Made by a program: the position numbers and the translations under genes
Notes under the pieces: model-generated
Databases searched by the model: none
Seen by the model: only the letters and a program-made list of their open reading frames with translations
What the model was told of the DNA's origin: nothing
DNA from: JACVRM01 sp963817375
GTDB lineage: Bacteria; Actinomycetota; Thermoleophilia; Gaiellales; Gaiellaceae
Assembly: GCA_963817375.1 (NCBI GenBank)
Contig: CAWFOB010000001.1
Span: forward strand, 310,001 to 374,000
Direction of reading: 5' to 3'
Length of the DNA stretch: 64,000 nt
In this document: positions 39,219 through 48,040 of the stretch, piece by piece
How the letters are laid out: each line of letters begins with the position of its first letter
Numbering within the stretch: the first letter of the stretch is position 1

Positions 39219-39915
39219 GTCGCGTCCAGTAGGCGAGCGACGTCCAGCGCTGGGTGTACTCGTCCCGGTCGAGCTCGTGCGCGAGCCGTGCCAGCGCCTG
39301 CTCGCGCTCGTCGGCGGGCAGCGACGTGAAGGAGCTCATCGAGGCGAAGTAGTCGAGGACGTGGCCGCGGGACAGCCGGCGCTCCCGGCGGACGGACGCC
39401 TCATGCAGCCGCTCGAACAGTTCGCCGCCGAGAGCGTTTCGCCACTCGCCCGAATCCACGAACTGGCGCGTCGACCGGGGGGAGCGCGGAAGCACGCCCT
39501 CCGGAACGATGTTGTCTGCCGGCTCGGTTCGATTCCAGAGGAGCGCCACCACGCCGCCCGGGCGGAGCACGCGCGCGAACTCGGCGACCGCCCGCTCGCC
39601 GTCGAACCAGTGGAACGCGTCTGCGGTGAACACGGCGTCGACGCTCGCGTCCAGCAGCGGCAGCGCCTCGGCCGTCCCCGCGACCGCCTCGCCGCCGTCG
39701 ATCAGCCGGCGCATCGCGTCGTCCGGCTCCACTGCGATCACCCGCGCGAACCTGGCAGCGAGCGTTCGGGTCAGCTTGCCGGTCCCCGCCGCGACATCGA
39801 CGACCGTCGCGGAGGGAGACAGGGGCATCTGCTCGATCAGCTCCACCGGCCAGTCCGGCCGCCCGCGCTCGTACCGCGCAGCGGCCGAGCCAAAGGTTCG
39901 GCCGGCGTCGGTCAG
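39211..39915 (-). CDS. Class I SAM-dependent methyltransferase (probable CTG start)
   Basis: 234 residues. Motif I is VVDVAAGTGKLTRTLAARF, then VIAVEPDDAMRRL, and the conserved DAVFTADAFHWFDG with LRPGGVVALLWN. No ATG/GTG/TTG is present near the expected N-terminus (TDAGRTFGSAAARYERGRPD); CTG at 39915 overlaps the acyl-CoA dehydrogenase stop as CTGA. Substrate unknown. Confidence 0.85.
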   Translation of the reverse strand: MTDAGRTFGSAAARYERGRPDWPVELIEQMPLSPSATVVDVAAGTGKLTRTLAARFARVIAVEPDDAMRRLIDGGEAVAGTAEALPLLDASVDAVFTADAFHWFDGERAVAEFARVLRPGGVVALLWNRTEPADNIVPEGVLPRSPRSTRQFVDSGEWRNALGGELFERLHEASVRRERRLSRGHVLDYFASMSSFTSLPADEREQALARLAHELDRDEYTQRWTSLAYWTRRV

Positions 39916-41109
39916 GCCGCGCCGGCGAGCAGGAACGCGCGGTTCTCGCGGAGCATCTCGCGTGCGATCACGACCCGCTGGATCTCGTTCGTGCCCTCGT
40001 AGATCTGGGTGATCTTGGCGTCGCGCATCATGCGCTCGAGCGGGTACTCCTGCATGTACCCGTAACCCCCGAGGATCTGGACGGCCTGCGTCGTGACCTC
40101 CATGGCGACGTCCGAGCAGTAGAGCTTGGCCATGGCCGAGTACTTCGTCAGCTCGGGCGCGTCCTCGTCGACCAGCTGGCCGATCTTGTAGAGCAGGCCG
40201 CGCGCGGCCTCGCACTTCGTCTCCATGTCGGCCAGGTAGCCGGCGATCAGCTGGTGGTTCGCGATCGGCCTGCCCATCGTCTCGCGCGAGCGCGCGTACT
40301 CGAGCGCGTAGTCCGTGGCGCCCTGCGCGATGCCGAGCCCCTGCGCGCCGATTCCCGGCCGCGAGCGGTCGAGGACCCGCATCGCGATGCGGAAGCCGTC
40401 ACCCTCCGCGCCGAGCAGGTTGGCGGCCGGGATCCGGCAGTCGTCGAAGAAGAGCTCGCCCGTCGTCGAGCCCTTGATGCCCATCTTCGGCTCGATCCGC
40501 CCGACCGAGAATCCCGGGCGCGTCCGCCTCGACGACGAAGGCCGAGATCCCGCTGTGCCCGGCGGTCGGCTCCGTCTTGGCGAAGACGACGTACACGGAC
40601 GCGACGCCGGCGTTCGTGATGAAGCGCTTGGCGCCGTTGATGACGTACTCGTCACCCTCGCGCCGAGCCTCGGAGCGCATCGCCGCGGAGTCGGAGCCCG
40701 AGCCCGGCTCGGTGAGCGCGTAGGCGGCCAGCCATTCGCCGGAGGCGAGCCGCGGTAGGAAGCGCTCCTTCTGGTCGTCCGTGCCGGCCAGCTTGATCCC
40801 CAGCGAGCCGAGCTCCTGGACGGCGATGATCAGCCCGCTCGTCGCGCACACCTTCGAGACCTCCTCGATCGCGACGAGCGTCATCAGCGCGCTCGCGCCG
40901 AGGCCGCCGTAGTCCTCGTCGTAGAGGATCCCGAAGATCGCGTGCTCGCGATAGAGCGCGACGACGTCCCAGGGGAACTCGGCCGTCTTGTCGATCTCCG
41001 CGGCCCGCGGCGCGATGCGCTCGCGTGCGAGCTCGCGGATCAGCTCGCGGATCTCTCGCTGCTCGTCCGTGAGGGGGTCGAGAGGCACGAGCGGAGTGTA
41101 TTCGCGCAC
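39912..41109 (-). CDS. Acyl-CoA dehydrogenase (one frameshift)
   Basis: About 398 residues when repaired, a full-length short/branched-chain type enzyme. N-terminal helices (LTDEQREIRELIRELARERI), FAD-binding AYALTEPGSGSDSAA and WLAAYAL, C-terminal QILGGYGYMQEYPLERMMRD and the catalytic IYEGTNEIQ are all present. Near 40515 a CCCGGGATTC has one G too many; CCCGGATTC restores ADAPGFSVGRIEPKMG. ATG start with 55 bases to a divergent small gene. Confidence 0.9.
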
Positions 41110-41164
41110 GTTTGAGCGTCCGCGCGGCGCGGAACGCGGAGTTGAAACAACGAGGAGGTCTGAG

Positions 41165-41332
41165 ATGCAGCTTCGTTTCTGGAAGGCGTCGCGTACCGAG
41201 CAGGTCGAGTCGCTCGCGTCACGTGCGTGGAACTGGAAGACGGCCGCCGCAGTCGGCGTCGCGGGCGCGCTCGGCGGCCTTGCCTACGGAGGTATGCGCG
41301 CGGTTCGCAGGTGGCATCCGCAGACGCCATAG
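41165..41332 (+). CDS. Small single-pass protein (55 aa), unknown
   Basis: ATG is preceded by a strong AGGAGG site. The protein has one hydrophobic glycine-rich segment (TAAAVGVAGALGGLAYGGMRAV) after a basic N-terminus (MQLRFWKASRTEQVESLASRA) and a basic tail. Probably membrane-bound; no family recognised. Followed after 56 bases by another small membrane protein. Confidence 0.7.
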   Translation: MQLRFWKASRTEQVESLASRAWNWKTAAAVGVAGALGGLAYGGMRAVRRWHPQTP

Positions 41333-41388
41333 CGCGTTTGTGGTGCGGGAAGCGCGGGTATCCGGCGAAAAAAGGAGGAACAAACACC

Positions 41389-41601
41389 GTGGGCATTGGA
41401 CTCAGTCTTCTTCTCATCGCTGCCGGCGCGATCCTGGTCTGGGCGGTCGACGCGACCGTCTCGGGCGTGAACCTCGACGCCGTCGGCTGGATCCTGCTCG
41501 CCGTGGGCGCGCTCGGCCTCGTGCTCTCGATGATCTTCTGGTCGAGCTGGGGCGGCTTGCACTCCTCGCACCGCGAGGAAGTGGTCGTCGACCGCCGCTA
41601 G
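41389..41601 (+). CDS. Small two-helix membrane protein, DUF6458-like
   Basis: 70 residues from GTG 41389, with AGGAGG a few bases upstream. Two membrane helices (IGLSLLLIAAGAILVWAV; VGWILLAVGALGLVLSMIFW) joined by DATVSGVNLDA, the pattern of the DUF6458 family common in actinobacteria. Function unknown. A strong hairpin follows. Confidence 0.78.
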   Translation: MGIGLSLLLIAAGAILVWAVDATVSGVNLDAVGWILLAVGALGLVLSMIFWSSWGGLHSSHREEVVVDRR

Positions 41602-41628
41602 CGGGACGTCGCTTTACCGAGCGGAAAC

Positions 41629-41657
41629 GCGTGGGGCGCACCCGGTGCGCCCCACGC
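41629..41657. terminator. Strong GC hairpin between convergent genes
   Basis: Perfect 13-base stem GCGTGGGGCGCAC / GTGCGCCCCACGC with loop CCG, lying between the stops of the DUF6458-like gene and a VOC gene. It lacks a T tract but its place and strength fit a bidirectional terminator. Confidence 0.7.
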
Positions 41658-41727
41658 GAGACCGCTGCAAAGCCTCAGCCGGAGGTGATCACGACCGACG
41701 GCGCGGACCGCGTCGAGGCCCGTGATT

Positions 41728-42108
41728 TCAACCGGATTCGGGCCGAGCAGCGAGAGCGACCGGGTTGCCGTCCGGATCACTGACGTAGGCGACTCGCTCG
41801 CCCCACGGCATATCCGCGGGCTCACGGAGAATCGAGGACCCGGTCTCCCTCAGGCGGTCAACGGTGGCGTCGACGTTCTCGACGTAGACGAACAGCTCGA
41901 ACCGAACGCCGGTGCCGACCGAAGCTCCGTACTGCTGCAGCGGCCACTCCTGCGCCACGACCGCGATCTCGTAGCTACCTCGGCGAAGCCCGACGTAGCC
42001 CGGCTCTCCCTCGCCCGGAAGCTGAAAGTGCCGCTCGAACCCGAGACGCTCGTAGAACTGGGCAGTGTCGCCAACGGACAGCGCGAAGATGACCGGGAAC
42101 GAGCGCAC
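41728..42108 (-). CDS. VOC-superfamily (glyoxalase/bleomycin-resistance-like) protein
   Basis: 126 residues. Paired beta-alpha-beta modules: FALSVGDTAQFYERLGFERH at the start and FELFVYVENVDATVDRLRE in the second half, ending AYVSDPDGNPVALAA. Candidate metal residues are few, so it may bind a ligand rather than catalyse. GTG start. Confidence 0.82.
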   Translation of the reverse strand: MRSFPVIFALSVGDTAQFYERLGFERHFQLPGEGEPGYVGLRRGSYEIAVVAQEWPLQQYGASVGTGVRFELFVYVENVDATVDRLRETGSSILREPADMPWGERVAYVSDPDGNPVALAARPESG

Positions 42109-42152
42109 GGGACGCCGCGAGCTTACGCGGCGAGATGAGCGGCTGAGCTCTC

Positions 42153-42416
42153 CTAGGACTCGACGAGGATCACGAGGCTCTCGGGGATGACGCCGTCGTA
42201 GGCCATCGCCTCGGCGGCCGCGGGCGTCTGCATCGCCGCCGCCATGGCGTCCATGTCCGGGACGTCCATGAGCACCGCCACGCGGGTCGGATTCTCGGGG
42301 TCGACGAACGTGCGGATGTTGGTGACGCCGAGCGGACCGAAGAACTCCTCCCGCTTCGGCGAGGCCAGCCAGTGCTTCGTGTCCTTGACGTCGTGATGGC
42401 CGATGACGGTGGGCAT
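42153..42416 (-). CDS. Small conserved protein (87 aa), probable ferredoxin-like alpha/beta fold
   Basis: Sequence MPTVIGHHDVKDTKHWLASP with NIRTFVDPENPTRVAVLMDV and a closing VIPESLVILVES strand. The strand-helix-strand layout recalls dimeric alpha/beta-barrel proteins. No function recognised. ATG with a purine-rich leader (AGGAGGAGCAGGAG). Confidence 0.7.
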   Translation of the reverse strand: MPTVIGHHDVKDTKHWLASPKREEFFGPLGVTNIRTFVDPENPTRVAVLMDVPDMDAMAAAMQTPAAAEAMAYDGVIPESLVILVES

Positions 42417-42696
42417 TCCTCTCCTGCTCCTCCTGTGATCGATGGGCCGCCAGCACGGCCCGGCTGCGGCGATCCTATGCCCACGTCATGAACGGGCGCT
42501 GAACGGATCGGCGCGGCTGCCTACGCCTGCGCCGGCCCGTTCCCCGATGCAACCGCGGGCGTAGGCCGCGCCGGCTGAGTGCTGGTGGTGCCGGCGTTTC
42601 GCCCGGCGCAAACACGACCGGTTTGACGCGAGCCTCAAGATGTCTTCCGCCGATCAGGTGGCATCGGCAATCGACATCAACTTCGAGGAGGAAGTC
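42417..42696. other. 280-base divergent intergenic region
   Basis: The longest non-coding stretch in the window, between two divergent small genes. It contains a 9-base stem GCCTACGCC (42519-42527) / GGCGTAGGC (42558-42566) with a 30-base loop, and GCGCCGGC nearby in direct repeat. TTGACG at 42623-42628 could be a -35 box for the + strand gene. No RNA gene recognised. Confidence 0.5.
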
Positions 42697-42978
42697 ATGT
42701 ACGCACGCGTAGCGACGTTCCAGGGTGACCCTGCCGGCGTCGACCAGGCGATCGAGCGTGTTCGCGATCAGGTGGCGGGCGACCCGCCGGCAGGCCTCGA
42801 GGGCGCGAAGCTGCTGATGCTGGTCGACCGGGCTTCGGGGAAGGGCCTCGGCATCACCCTCTTCGACAGCGAGCAGGCAATGCAGCGTGGCGACGCAGCG
42901 CTCAACGAGATGAACCCGGGGACGGGCGGGTCACGGGCGTCCGTCGAGTTCTTCGAAGTTCCCGTCCACACGCTCTGA
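42697..42978 (+). CDS. Small dimeric alpha/beta-barrel (ABM-like) protein
   Basis: 93 residues: MYARVATFQGDPAGVDQAI, a central KLLMLVDRASGKGLGITLFD strand pair and a closing SVEFFEVPVHTL. This is the antibiotic-biosynthesis-monooxygenase-like fold, often of unknown activity. ATG at 42697 follows GAGGAGGAAG. Confidence 0.75.
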   Translation: MYARVATFQGDPAGVDQAIERVRDQVAGDPPAGLEGAKLLMLVDRASGKGLGITLFDSEQAMQRGDAALNEMNPGTGGSRASVEFFEVPVHTL

Positions 42979-43018
42979 CCGTCCCGCGCGCTTCGAGCGC
43001 GAAACGGAGCGCACGCGA

Positions 43019-43385
43019 CTACTCCGGCTCGTGCGTGACTGCCTCGATGTTGTTGCGGTCCGGGTCGAGCACGAACGCCGCGTAGTACGACGGGTGGTAG
43101 TGCTCGCGCACGCCGGGCGGCCCGTTGTCGCGGCCGCCCGCGCCGGTCGCAGCCGCATGGAACGCGTCCACCTCCGCCCGGCTGCGCGCGCGGATCGCCA
43201 CGTGCGTGCCGTGCGCGGTCTCGGGGCGCTGGGCGATCCAGAACCACGGCTTGCCGTCGCGGTCGAAGCCGCACATGCCGGGGAACTCCATCCCCGGCGT
43301 GAAGCCGAGCGGCGCCGAGCGCCGCCTCGTAGAACGCCCGGCTCGCCTCGTAGTCGGAGACGTTGAGGATGACGTGGTCGATCAA
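43019..43385 (-). CDS. VOC-superfamily protein (one frameshift)
   Basis: About 122 residues when repaired. TTG start gives IDHVILNVSDYEASRAFYEAAL. Near 43317 CTCGGCGCC needs to be CTCGCGCC to continue as LAPLGFTPGMEFPGMCGFD. The rest (KPWFWIAQRPETAHGTHVAI, HYHPSYYAAFVLDPDRNNIE) has the His/Glu ligands typical of active VOC enzymes. It lies 4 bases after the MaoC-like gene, same strand. Confidence 0.8.
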
Positions 43386-43389
43386 AGGC

Positions 43390-43837
43390 CTAGAAGATCA
43401 GGTAGAGGACCTCGCCGACCATCGCCGGCTTGTCCTGGCCCTTGACCTCGATCTCCACGCCGAGGCGATAGAGGATGCCCTCGCCCGCGCGGTTCGCTGG
43501 ACACGACCTTCGCCTTCAGCCGGACCTCGGAGTTGACGGGCAGCGGAGCCGTGAAGCGCACCTTCTCGACGCCGTAGTTCAGGCCCATGGCCGCGTCGGT
43601 GACGTTCATCATCGTGTAGAGCAGCCCGGGGATCAGGGACAGCGAGAGGTACCCGTGGCCGATCGTCGACCCGAACGGACCCTCGGCCGCGCGCTCGGGG
43701 TCGACGTGGATCCAGTTGTGGTCGTTGGTCGCCTCGGCGAACGCGTCGATCGCCTTCTGCTCGATCCGCACCCAGTCGCTCGCGCCGAGGTCCAGGTCGC
43801 GCGCGTCGCGGAGCTCCTGCTTCGTCAGCGTCGCCAT
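43390..43837 (-). CDS. MaoC-like (hot-dog fold) enoyl-CoA hydratase (one frameshift)
   Basis: About 149 residues when repaired. The hydratase 2 motif is DHNWIHVDPERAAEGPFGST with the following IGHGYLSLSLIP, carrying the Asp/His catalytic pair. Near 43492 GAACCGCGCGG has an extra C; corrected, the end reads SSERAGEGILYRLGVEIEV. ATG start overlaps the SDR stop by one base. Together with that SDR it forms the two activities of an MFE-2-like beta-oxidation system. Confidence 0.85.
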
Positions 43838-44772
43838 CAGCGCGCCCGGAGCGACTGCCCGCCGGCCTTCTGCATCATCGCCATCATCCCCGCGGGCGCA
43901 GCGCCGTCGGGGAAGCGCTCGCGCAGCTGCGCGAGCAGCTCGTCGGCGTCCCACTTCGCATCGGAGGCGAAGAGCTCGCCTGCCTCCCAGGGGACGAGCA
44001 CGTTGACGGTGCCGCCCCACACGAAGAAGACCTGGCCGGTGATGTCCTGCGCCCCGTCGGCGCACAGCGCGACGACGAGCGGCGACATGTTGCCCGGGTC
44101 GAGCGGGTCGAAGCCCTCCTCGGGCGCCTCCATGTCCCCGAACGTCATCTCGGTCATGCGCGTCCGCGCGTTCGGCGCGAGGCAGTTGACCGTGACGCCG
44201 TAGCGGACGAGCTCCTGCGCCGCGATCACCGTCAGCGCGGCGATCCCGGCCTTGGCGGCGCCGTAGTTGACCTGCCCGACGTTGCCGAAGACGCCCGACG
44301 GGCTCGACGTGTTGATCACCCGGCCGCGCACCTCGTCGCCGCCCTTCGAGCGCTCGCGCCAGTACGCCGCGGCATGCCGGAGCGGCGCGAAGTGGCCCTT
44401 GAGATGGACCCCGATGACCGCATCCCACTCGTCCTCGCTCATGTTCACGATCATCCGGTCGCGCAGGATCCCGGCGTTGTTGATCAGGATGTCGAGGCGG
44501 CCGTAGCGCTCGACGGCGCGCTCGATCATGTGCTCGGCGGCGGCGAAGTCGGAGACGTCGTCGTAGTTCGCGACCGCCTTGCCGCCCGCCGCCACGATCT
44601 CGTTGACGACCGTCTGCGCCGGCGTCGCGTCCGAGCCCTCGCCGTCGACCGAGCCACCGAGGTCGTTGACGACGACGCTCGCGCCGGCCGCGGCGAGCGC
44701 CAGCGCGTGCTCGCGGCCGATCCCGCGCCCGGCGCCCGTAACGATCGCGGCCTTGCCCTGGAGGTCTGGCAC
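43837..44772 (-). CDS. SDR, MFE-2 (17-beta-HSD4)-like hydroxyacyl-CoA dehydrogenase
   Basis: 311 residues. NAD(P) motif VTGAGRGIGREHALALAAAG, long insert DLGGSVDGEGSDATPAQTVV typical of peroxisomal MFE-2-like dehydrogenases, NNAG, catalytic Ser in INTSSPSG and YGAAKAG. A C-terminal extension after the SDR core is present. Overlaps the MaoC-like hydratase gene; they probably work in sequence on enoyl-CoA. Confidence 0.9.
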   Translation of the reverse strand: MPDLQGKAAIVTGAGRGIGREHALALAAAGASVVVNDLGGSVDGEGSDATPAQTVVNEIVAAGGKAVANYDDVSDFAAAEHMIERAVERYGRLDILINNAGILRDRMIVNMSEDEWDAVIGVHLKGHFAPLRHAAAYWRERSKGGDEVRGRVINTSSPSGVFGNVGQVNYGAAKAGIAALTVIAAQELVRYGVTVNCLAPNARTRMTEMTFGDMEAPEEGFDPLDPGNMSPLVVALCADGAQDITGQVFFVWGGTVNVLVPWEAGELFASDAKWDADELLAQLRERFPDGAAPAGMMAMMQKAGGQSLRAR

Positions 44773-44781
44773 GGCGCTCTC

Positions 44782-45312
44782 TTACCACAGGGCGTCGCCC
44801 GGCACCACGCGGTCCGCATGCTCGGCCGGCATTTCGCGCGCGACGTACGCGTCCTCGGCCGCCATCCACTGCTCCCACCGCTCGCGCGTGTCGTCGCCGC
44901 CGCGGGCGAGCCCGCGCTCGAGCCGGAGCTCGCGCGGCGCCTCGACCCAGATCGCATACGAGAGGTACGGCCGGAATGCCGCCCGCGACGCCGTGACCCC
45001 CTCGACGACGACGAAGGGAGCGGGCTCCACGACGACCTCGGCGCGCGGCGGGGCGCCCCAGCTGGTCGGCGTGAAGCGGGCCGGGCGGCCGGCCGCGAGC
45101 GGCTCGAGCACCTGCTCCAGGAGGGCCGGCCACCAGTCGACCGGGTTCTCCCAGCCCGCGAAGTCGTCCGTATGCACCACCGGCGCATCGAGCTCGGCGG
45201 CGAGCCGCTCGGCGAGCGTCGTCTTGCCGGCGCCGCCGAGGCCGTCGACGGCGACGATCCGCGTCGCGAAGCGCGCGGGCGCGGCGCGAATCGCCTCTAG
45301 GAGGTCGTGCAT
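44782..45312 (-). CDS. Uridine-kinase-like P-loop kinase
   Basis: 176 residues. Walker A VDGLGGAGKTTLAERLA near residue 22; HTDDFAGWENPVDWWP provides the acceptor-site Asp, and VVVEGVTASRAAFRPY is the lid/Walker B equivalent. Nucleoside or small-alcohol kinase of the uridine kinase-like group; substrate unknown. ATG start, 17 bases from a divergent oxidase gene. Confidence 0.82.
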   Translation of the reverse strand: MHDLLEAIRAAPARFATRIVAVDGLGGAGKTTLAERLAAELDAPVVHTDDFAGWENPVDWWPALLEQVLEPLAAGRPARFTPTSWGAPPRAEVVVEPAPFVVVEGVTASRAAFRPYLSYAIWVEAPRELRLERGLARGGDDTRERWEQWMAAEDAYVAREMPAEHADRVVPGDALW

Positions 45313-45329
45313 CGCCGTAGGATCGCAAC

Positions 45330-46483
45330 GTGTTCGAAGGCAGCCAGGTGCAGAACGCGATCTACGTGTCCGGCGACGGCGGAGTGGCCGATCTCCGCCG
45401 GCGACTGGGAGGCGCGCGCCCAGGAGGCCCTCGAGCCGGGCCCGTTCGACTACATCGCCGGCGGCGCCGGCTCCGAGGCGACGATGCGCGCGAACCTGGA
45501 GGCGTTCGAGCGCCGCCGGCTGCGCCCGCGCATGCTGCGCGGCAACACCGAGCGCGACCTCTCGGTCGAGGTGCTCGGCACGCGATCCCCCGCGCCGTTC
45601 TTCCTCGCCCCGATCGGCGTGCTCTCGATCGCGCACGAGGAGGGCGAGGTCGCGGTCGCGCGCGCGGCCGCCGCGACCGGCGTCCCGCTCATCCTCTCCA
45701 GCGCCGCCTCGCACTCGATCGAGGAGATCGCCGAGGCGATGGGCGACGCGCCGCGCTGGTTCCAGCTCTACTGGGCCAACGACCGCGAGATCTGCGCGAG
45801 CTTCGTCCGGCGCGCCGAGGCGGCCGGCTACGGCGCCATCGTCGTCACCCTGGACACGCTCATCCTCGGCTGGCGGCCCCGCGACCTGCGCACCGCCTAC
45901 CTGCCGTTCATCACCGGCCAGGGGTGCGCGCAGTTCTTCTCCGATCCCGTCTTCCGCAGCCGGCTCGACGCCCCGCCCGAGGAGGACGTGCTCACGGCGG
46001 CGATCCGCATGCTCGGCACGTTCCCGAACCTGGCGCTGAGCTGGGACGACCTCGGCTGGCTGCGCGAGCAGACCTCGCTGCCGATCCTGGTCAAGGGCGT
46101 GCTGACCGGCGACGATGCGCTGCGTGCCCGCGAGGCCGGGGTCGACGGCGTGATCGTCTCGAACCACGGCGGCCGCCAGGTCGACGGCGCCGTCGCCGCG
46201 CTCGACGCGCTCGTCGAGGTGCGTCGAGGCGCTGGGCGCCGACGCGACCGTGCTCATGGACAGCGGCATCCGCACCGGGGCCGACGTCCTGAAGGCGATG
46301 GCGCTCGGCGCGGATGCGGTGCTCCTCGGCCGGCCGTACGCGTACGCGCTGGCCGTGGGCGGGCAGCCCGCGGTGGAGGCGGCGATCACGCAGCTGATGG
46401 CCGAGACGGACGTGACCCTTGCGCTCATGGGGGGCACCGCCGCCCGCGACCTCGACGCCACGTGGATCGCGGCGTCGTCCTGA
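45330..46483 (+). CDS. FMN-dependent alpha-hydroxyacid oxidase, lactate 2-monooxygenase-like (two frameshifts)
   Basis: About 383 residues when repaired. N-terminus FEGSQVQNAIYVSG, then FDYIAGGAGSEATMRANLEA, FMN-binding LSSAASHSIEEIAEA, the lysine in PILVKGVLTGDDALR and catalytic VSNHGGRQVDGAVAALDA, ending with LLGRPYAYALAVGG. Two slips: near 45385 (one extra base between YVSGDGG and ISAGDWEARAQ) and near 46222 (GAGGTGCGTCGAG for GAGGTCGTCGAG). GTG start. It oxidises an L-2-hydroxyacid such as lactate or a longer analogue. Confidence 0.87.
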
Positions 46484-47490
46484 CCGAGCCCGGCCGCTTC
46501 GCGGTCGAGGAGCTCGAGCTCGGCGAGCCCGGGGCCGACGAGGTGCTCGTCCGCATCGAGGCGAGCGGGGTCTGCCACACCGACCTGCACGTCGTCGAGA
46601 CCGGCTGGGCGCACCGGTTCCCGGTCGTCCTCGGGCACGAGGGGGCCGGCGTCGTCGAGGCGGTCGGGCCGGGCGTCGACCACGTCGGGCCAGGCGACCG
46701 GGTCATCCTCGGCTGGCGCTCGCCGTGCGGGCGCTGCGCCTGGTGCGAGCGCGGCGCGACGCACCTCTGCCGGACGCCGGTGACGGCGAAGACGCGGCCA
46801 CGTATCGCAGGGGGCACCGAGGCAGGCGGGGTGCTGCGCCTCGGCACGCTCGCGACGCGGATGATCGCCCACGCCCGCGCGGCGGTCCCGCTCGACGACG
46901 GCGTCCCCGCCGAGCAGGGCTGCCTGATCGGCTGCGCCGTGGCCACAGGCGTCTGCTCCGTGCTGAAGACGGCGCAGGTGTGGCCGGGCGCGCGCGTCGG
47001 CGTGATCGGCTGCGGCGCGGTCGGCCTCGCCGTGATCCAGGGCGCGCGGATCGCCGGCGCCGACGAGGTCTACGCGATCGACCTGGACGAGCGGAAGCTC
47101 GAGACGGCGAAGCGCTTCGGCGCCACCCACACAGGCGAGGGAACGCGGCTCGACTTCGTCTTCGACGTCGTGGCCCGGCCCGAGACCATGGCGCAGGCAT
47201 TCGCGATGCTCGGCCACGCCGGGACGATCGTCCATGTCGGGCTCGCCCAGCCGGGCACCTCGGCCAGCTTCGACCTCGAGAAGCTGTTCGACCGGCGCAC
47301 CCGCATCCTGGTCTCGCACGGCGGCGACCACGTCCCCGCCGACGACTTTCCCCGGCTCTCCGGCTTCGCGCGCGACGGCCGGCTCGACCTCGGCGCCATG
47401 GTCACGAAGCGGATCGGCCTCGACGACGTGCCCGAGGCGTTCGAGGACATGAAGCGCGGCGAGGTCATCCGCTCGGTGGTGACGCTGTGA
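46480..47490 (+). CDS. Zinc-dependent medium-chain alcohol dehydrogenase (probable CTG start)
   Basis: 336 residues. Catalytic zinc ligands in SGVCHTDLH and LGHEGAG, structural zinc cysteines in SPCGRCAWCERGATHLC, NAD motif GVIGCGAVGLAVIQGARIAG. Similar to class III/NDMA-type alcohol dehydrogenases. CTG at 46480 lies in a CTGA overlap with the oxidase stop and begins Thr-Glu-Pro-Gly; GTG 46462 is an alternative six codons earlier. Operon with the FMN oxidase and a thioesterase. Confidence 0.88.
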   Translation: MTEPGRFAVEELELGEPGADEVLVRIEASGVCHTDLHVVETGWAHRFPVVLGHEGAGVVEAVGPGVDHVGPGDRVILGWRSPCGRCAWCERGATHLCRTPVTAKTRPRIAGGTEAGGVLRLGTLATRMIAHARAAVPLDDGVPAEQGCLIGCAVATGVCSVLKTAQVWPGARVGVIGCGAVGLAVIQGARIAGADEVYAIDLDERKLETAKRFGATHTGEGTRLDFVFDVVARPETMAQAFAMLGHAGTIVHVGLAQPGTSASFDLEKLFDRRTRILVSHGGDHVPADDFPRLSGFARDGRLDLGAMVTKRIGLDDVPEAFEDMKRGEVIRSVVTL

Positions 47491-47882
47491 GGTTCCCGCC
47501 GCCGGTGGCCGAGCTGATCGGCGTCGACGTCGAGGAGATCGGCGCCGGCGAGTCGGTCATGACCATGGTCGCCGAGGAGCGGCACTCCAATCCGATGGGC
47601 ACGATCCACGGCGGCATCCTCTGCGACCTCGCCGACGCCGCCATGGGCGTCGCCTTTTTCTCGACGCTCGAGCCGGGCGAGTCGTTCACGACGCTCGAGC
47701 TGAAGATCAACTTCCTGCGACCGTTCTGGACCGGAAAGCTGGTCGCGCGCGGGAAGGTCGTGCAGCGCGGCCAGACGGTCGGGATGGTCGAGTGCGACAT
47801 CTTCGACGAGCAGGAACGGCTGGTCGCGCGCTCGTCGAGCACCTGCATGGCGCTCCGCGGCGAGATGGCGGAGGGGCGGTAG
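47487..47882 (+). CDS. PaaI-type hot-dog thioesterase
   Basis: 131 residues. Conserved SNPMGTIHGGILCDLADAAM supplies the HGG and Asp active-site region; KINFLRPFWTGKLVARGKV is the central strand pair. Hydrolyses acyl- or aryl-CoA. GTG start overlaps the alcohol dehydrogenase stop (GTGA). Confidence 0.87.
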   Translation: MRFPPPVAELIGVDVEEIGAGESVMTMVAEERHSNPMGTIHGGILCDLADAAMGVAFFSTLEPGESFTTLELKINFLRPFWTGKLVARGKVVQRGQTVGMVECDIFDEQERLVARSSSTCMALRGEMAEGR

Positions 47883-47916
47883 GCCCCGAAAACGGTTCCG
47901 CGACCTGGCCGCCGTC

Positions 47917-48040
47917 GGGGCCGTCCCCGTGTCAGCGGGGGCTGTCCCTCGTGCCTGTACGCAGACATTCGCGCGGACGGGGTTCCGCCGACCGAGCTCG
48001 GCCAAACACCAGGGACAGCCCCCTCCGGGGACAGCCCCTA
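47917..48040. repeat. Intergenic repeat family B, copy 2
   Basis: Second copy of the element at 23463: GGGGCCGTCCCC and GGGGGCTGTCCC at the left, two GGGACAGCCCC units at the right, same core GGTTCCGCCGACCGAGCTC and same right edge CCCCTAGA. It again separates convergent genes. The minus-strand acyl-CoA dehydrogenase frame as sequenced reads through it. Confidence 0.85.

Noticed and set aside
47070..48037. C-terminal extension of the AidB-like dehydrogenase through repeat B
   Set aside because: The extra ~320 residues translate the repeat and the antisense of a thioesterase; a single extra base before the TAG at 48038 explains it better.
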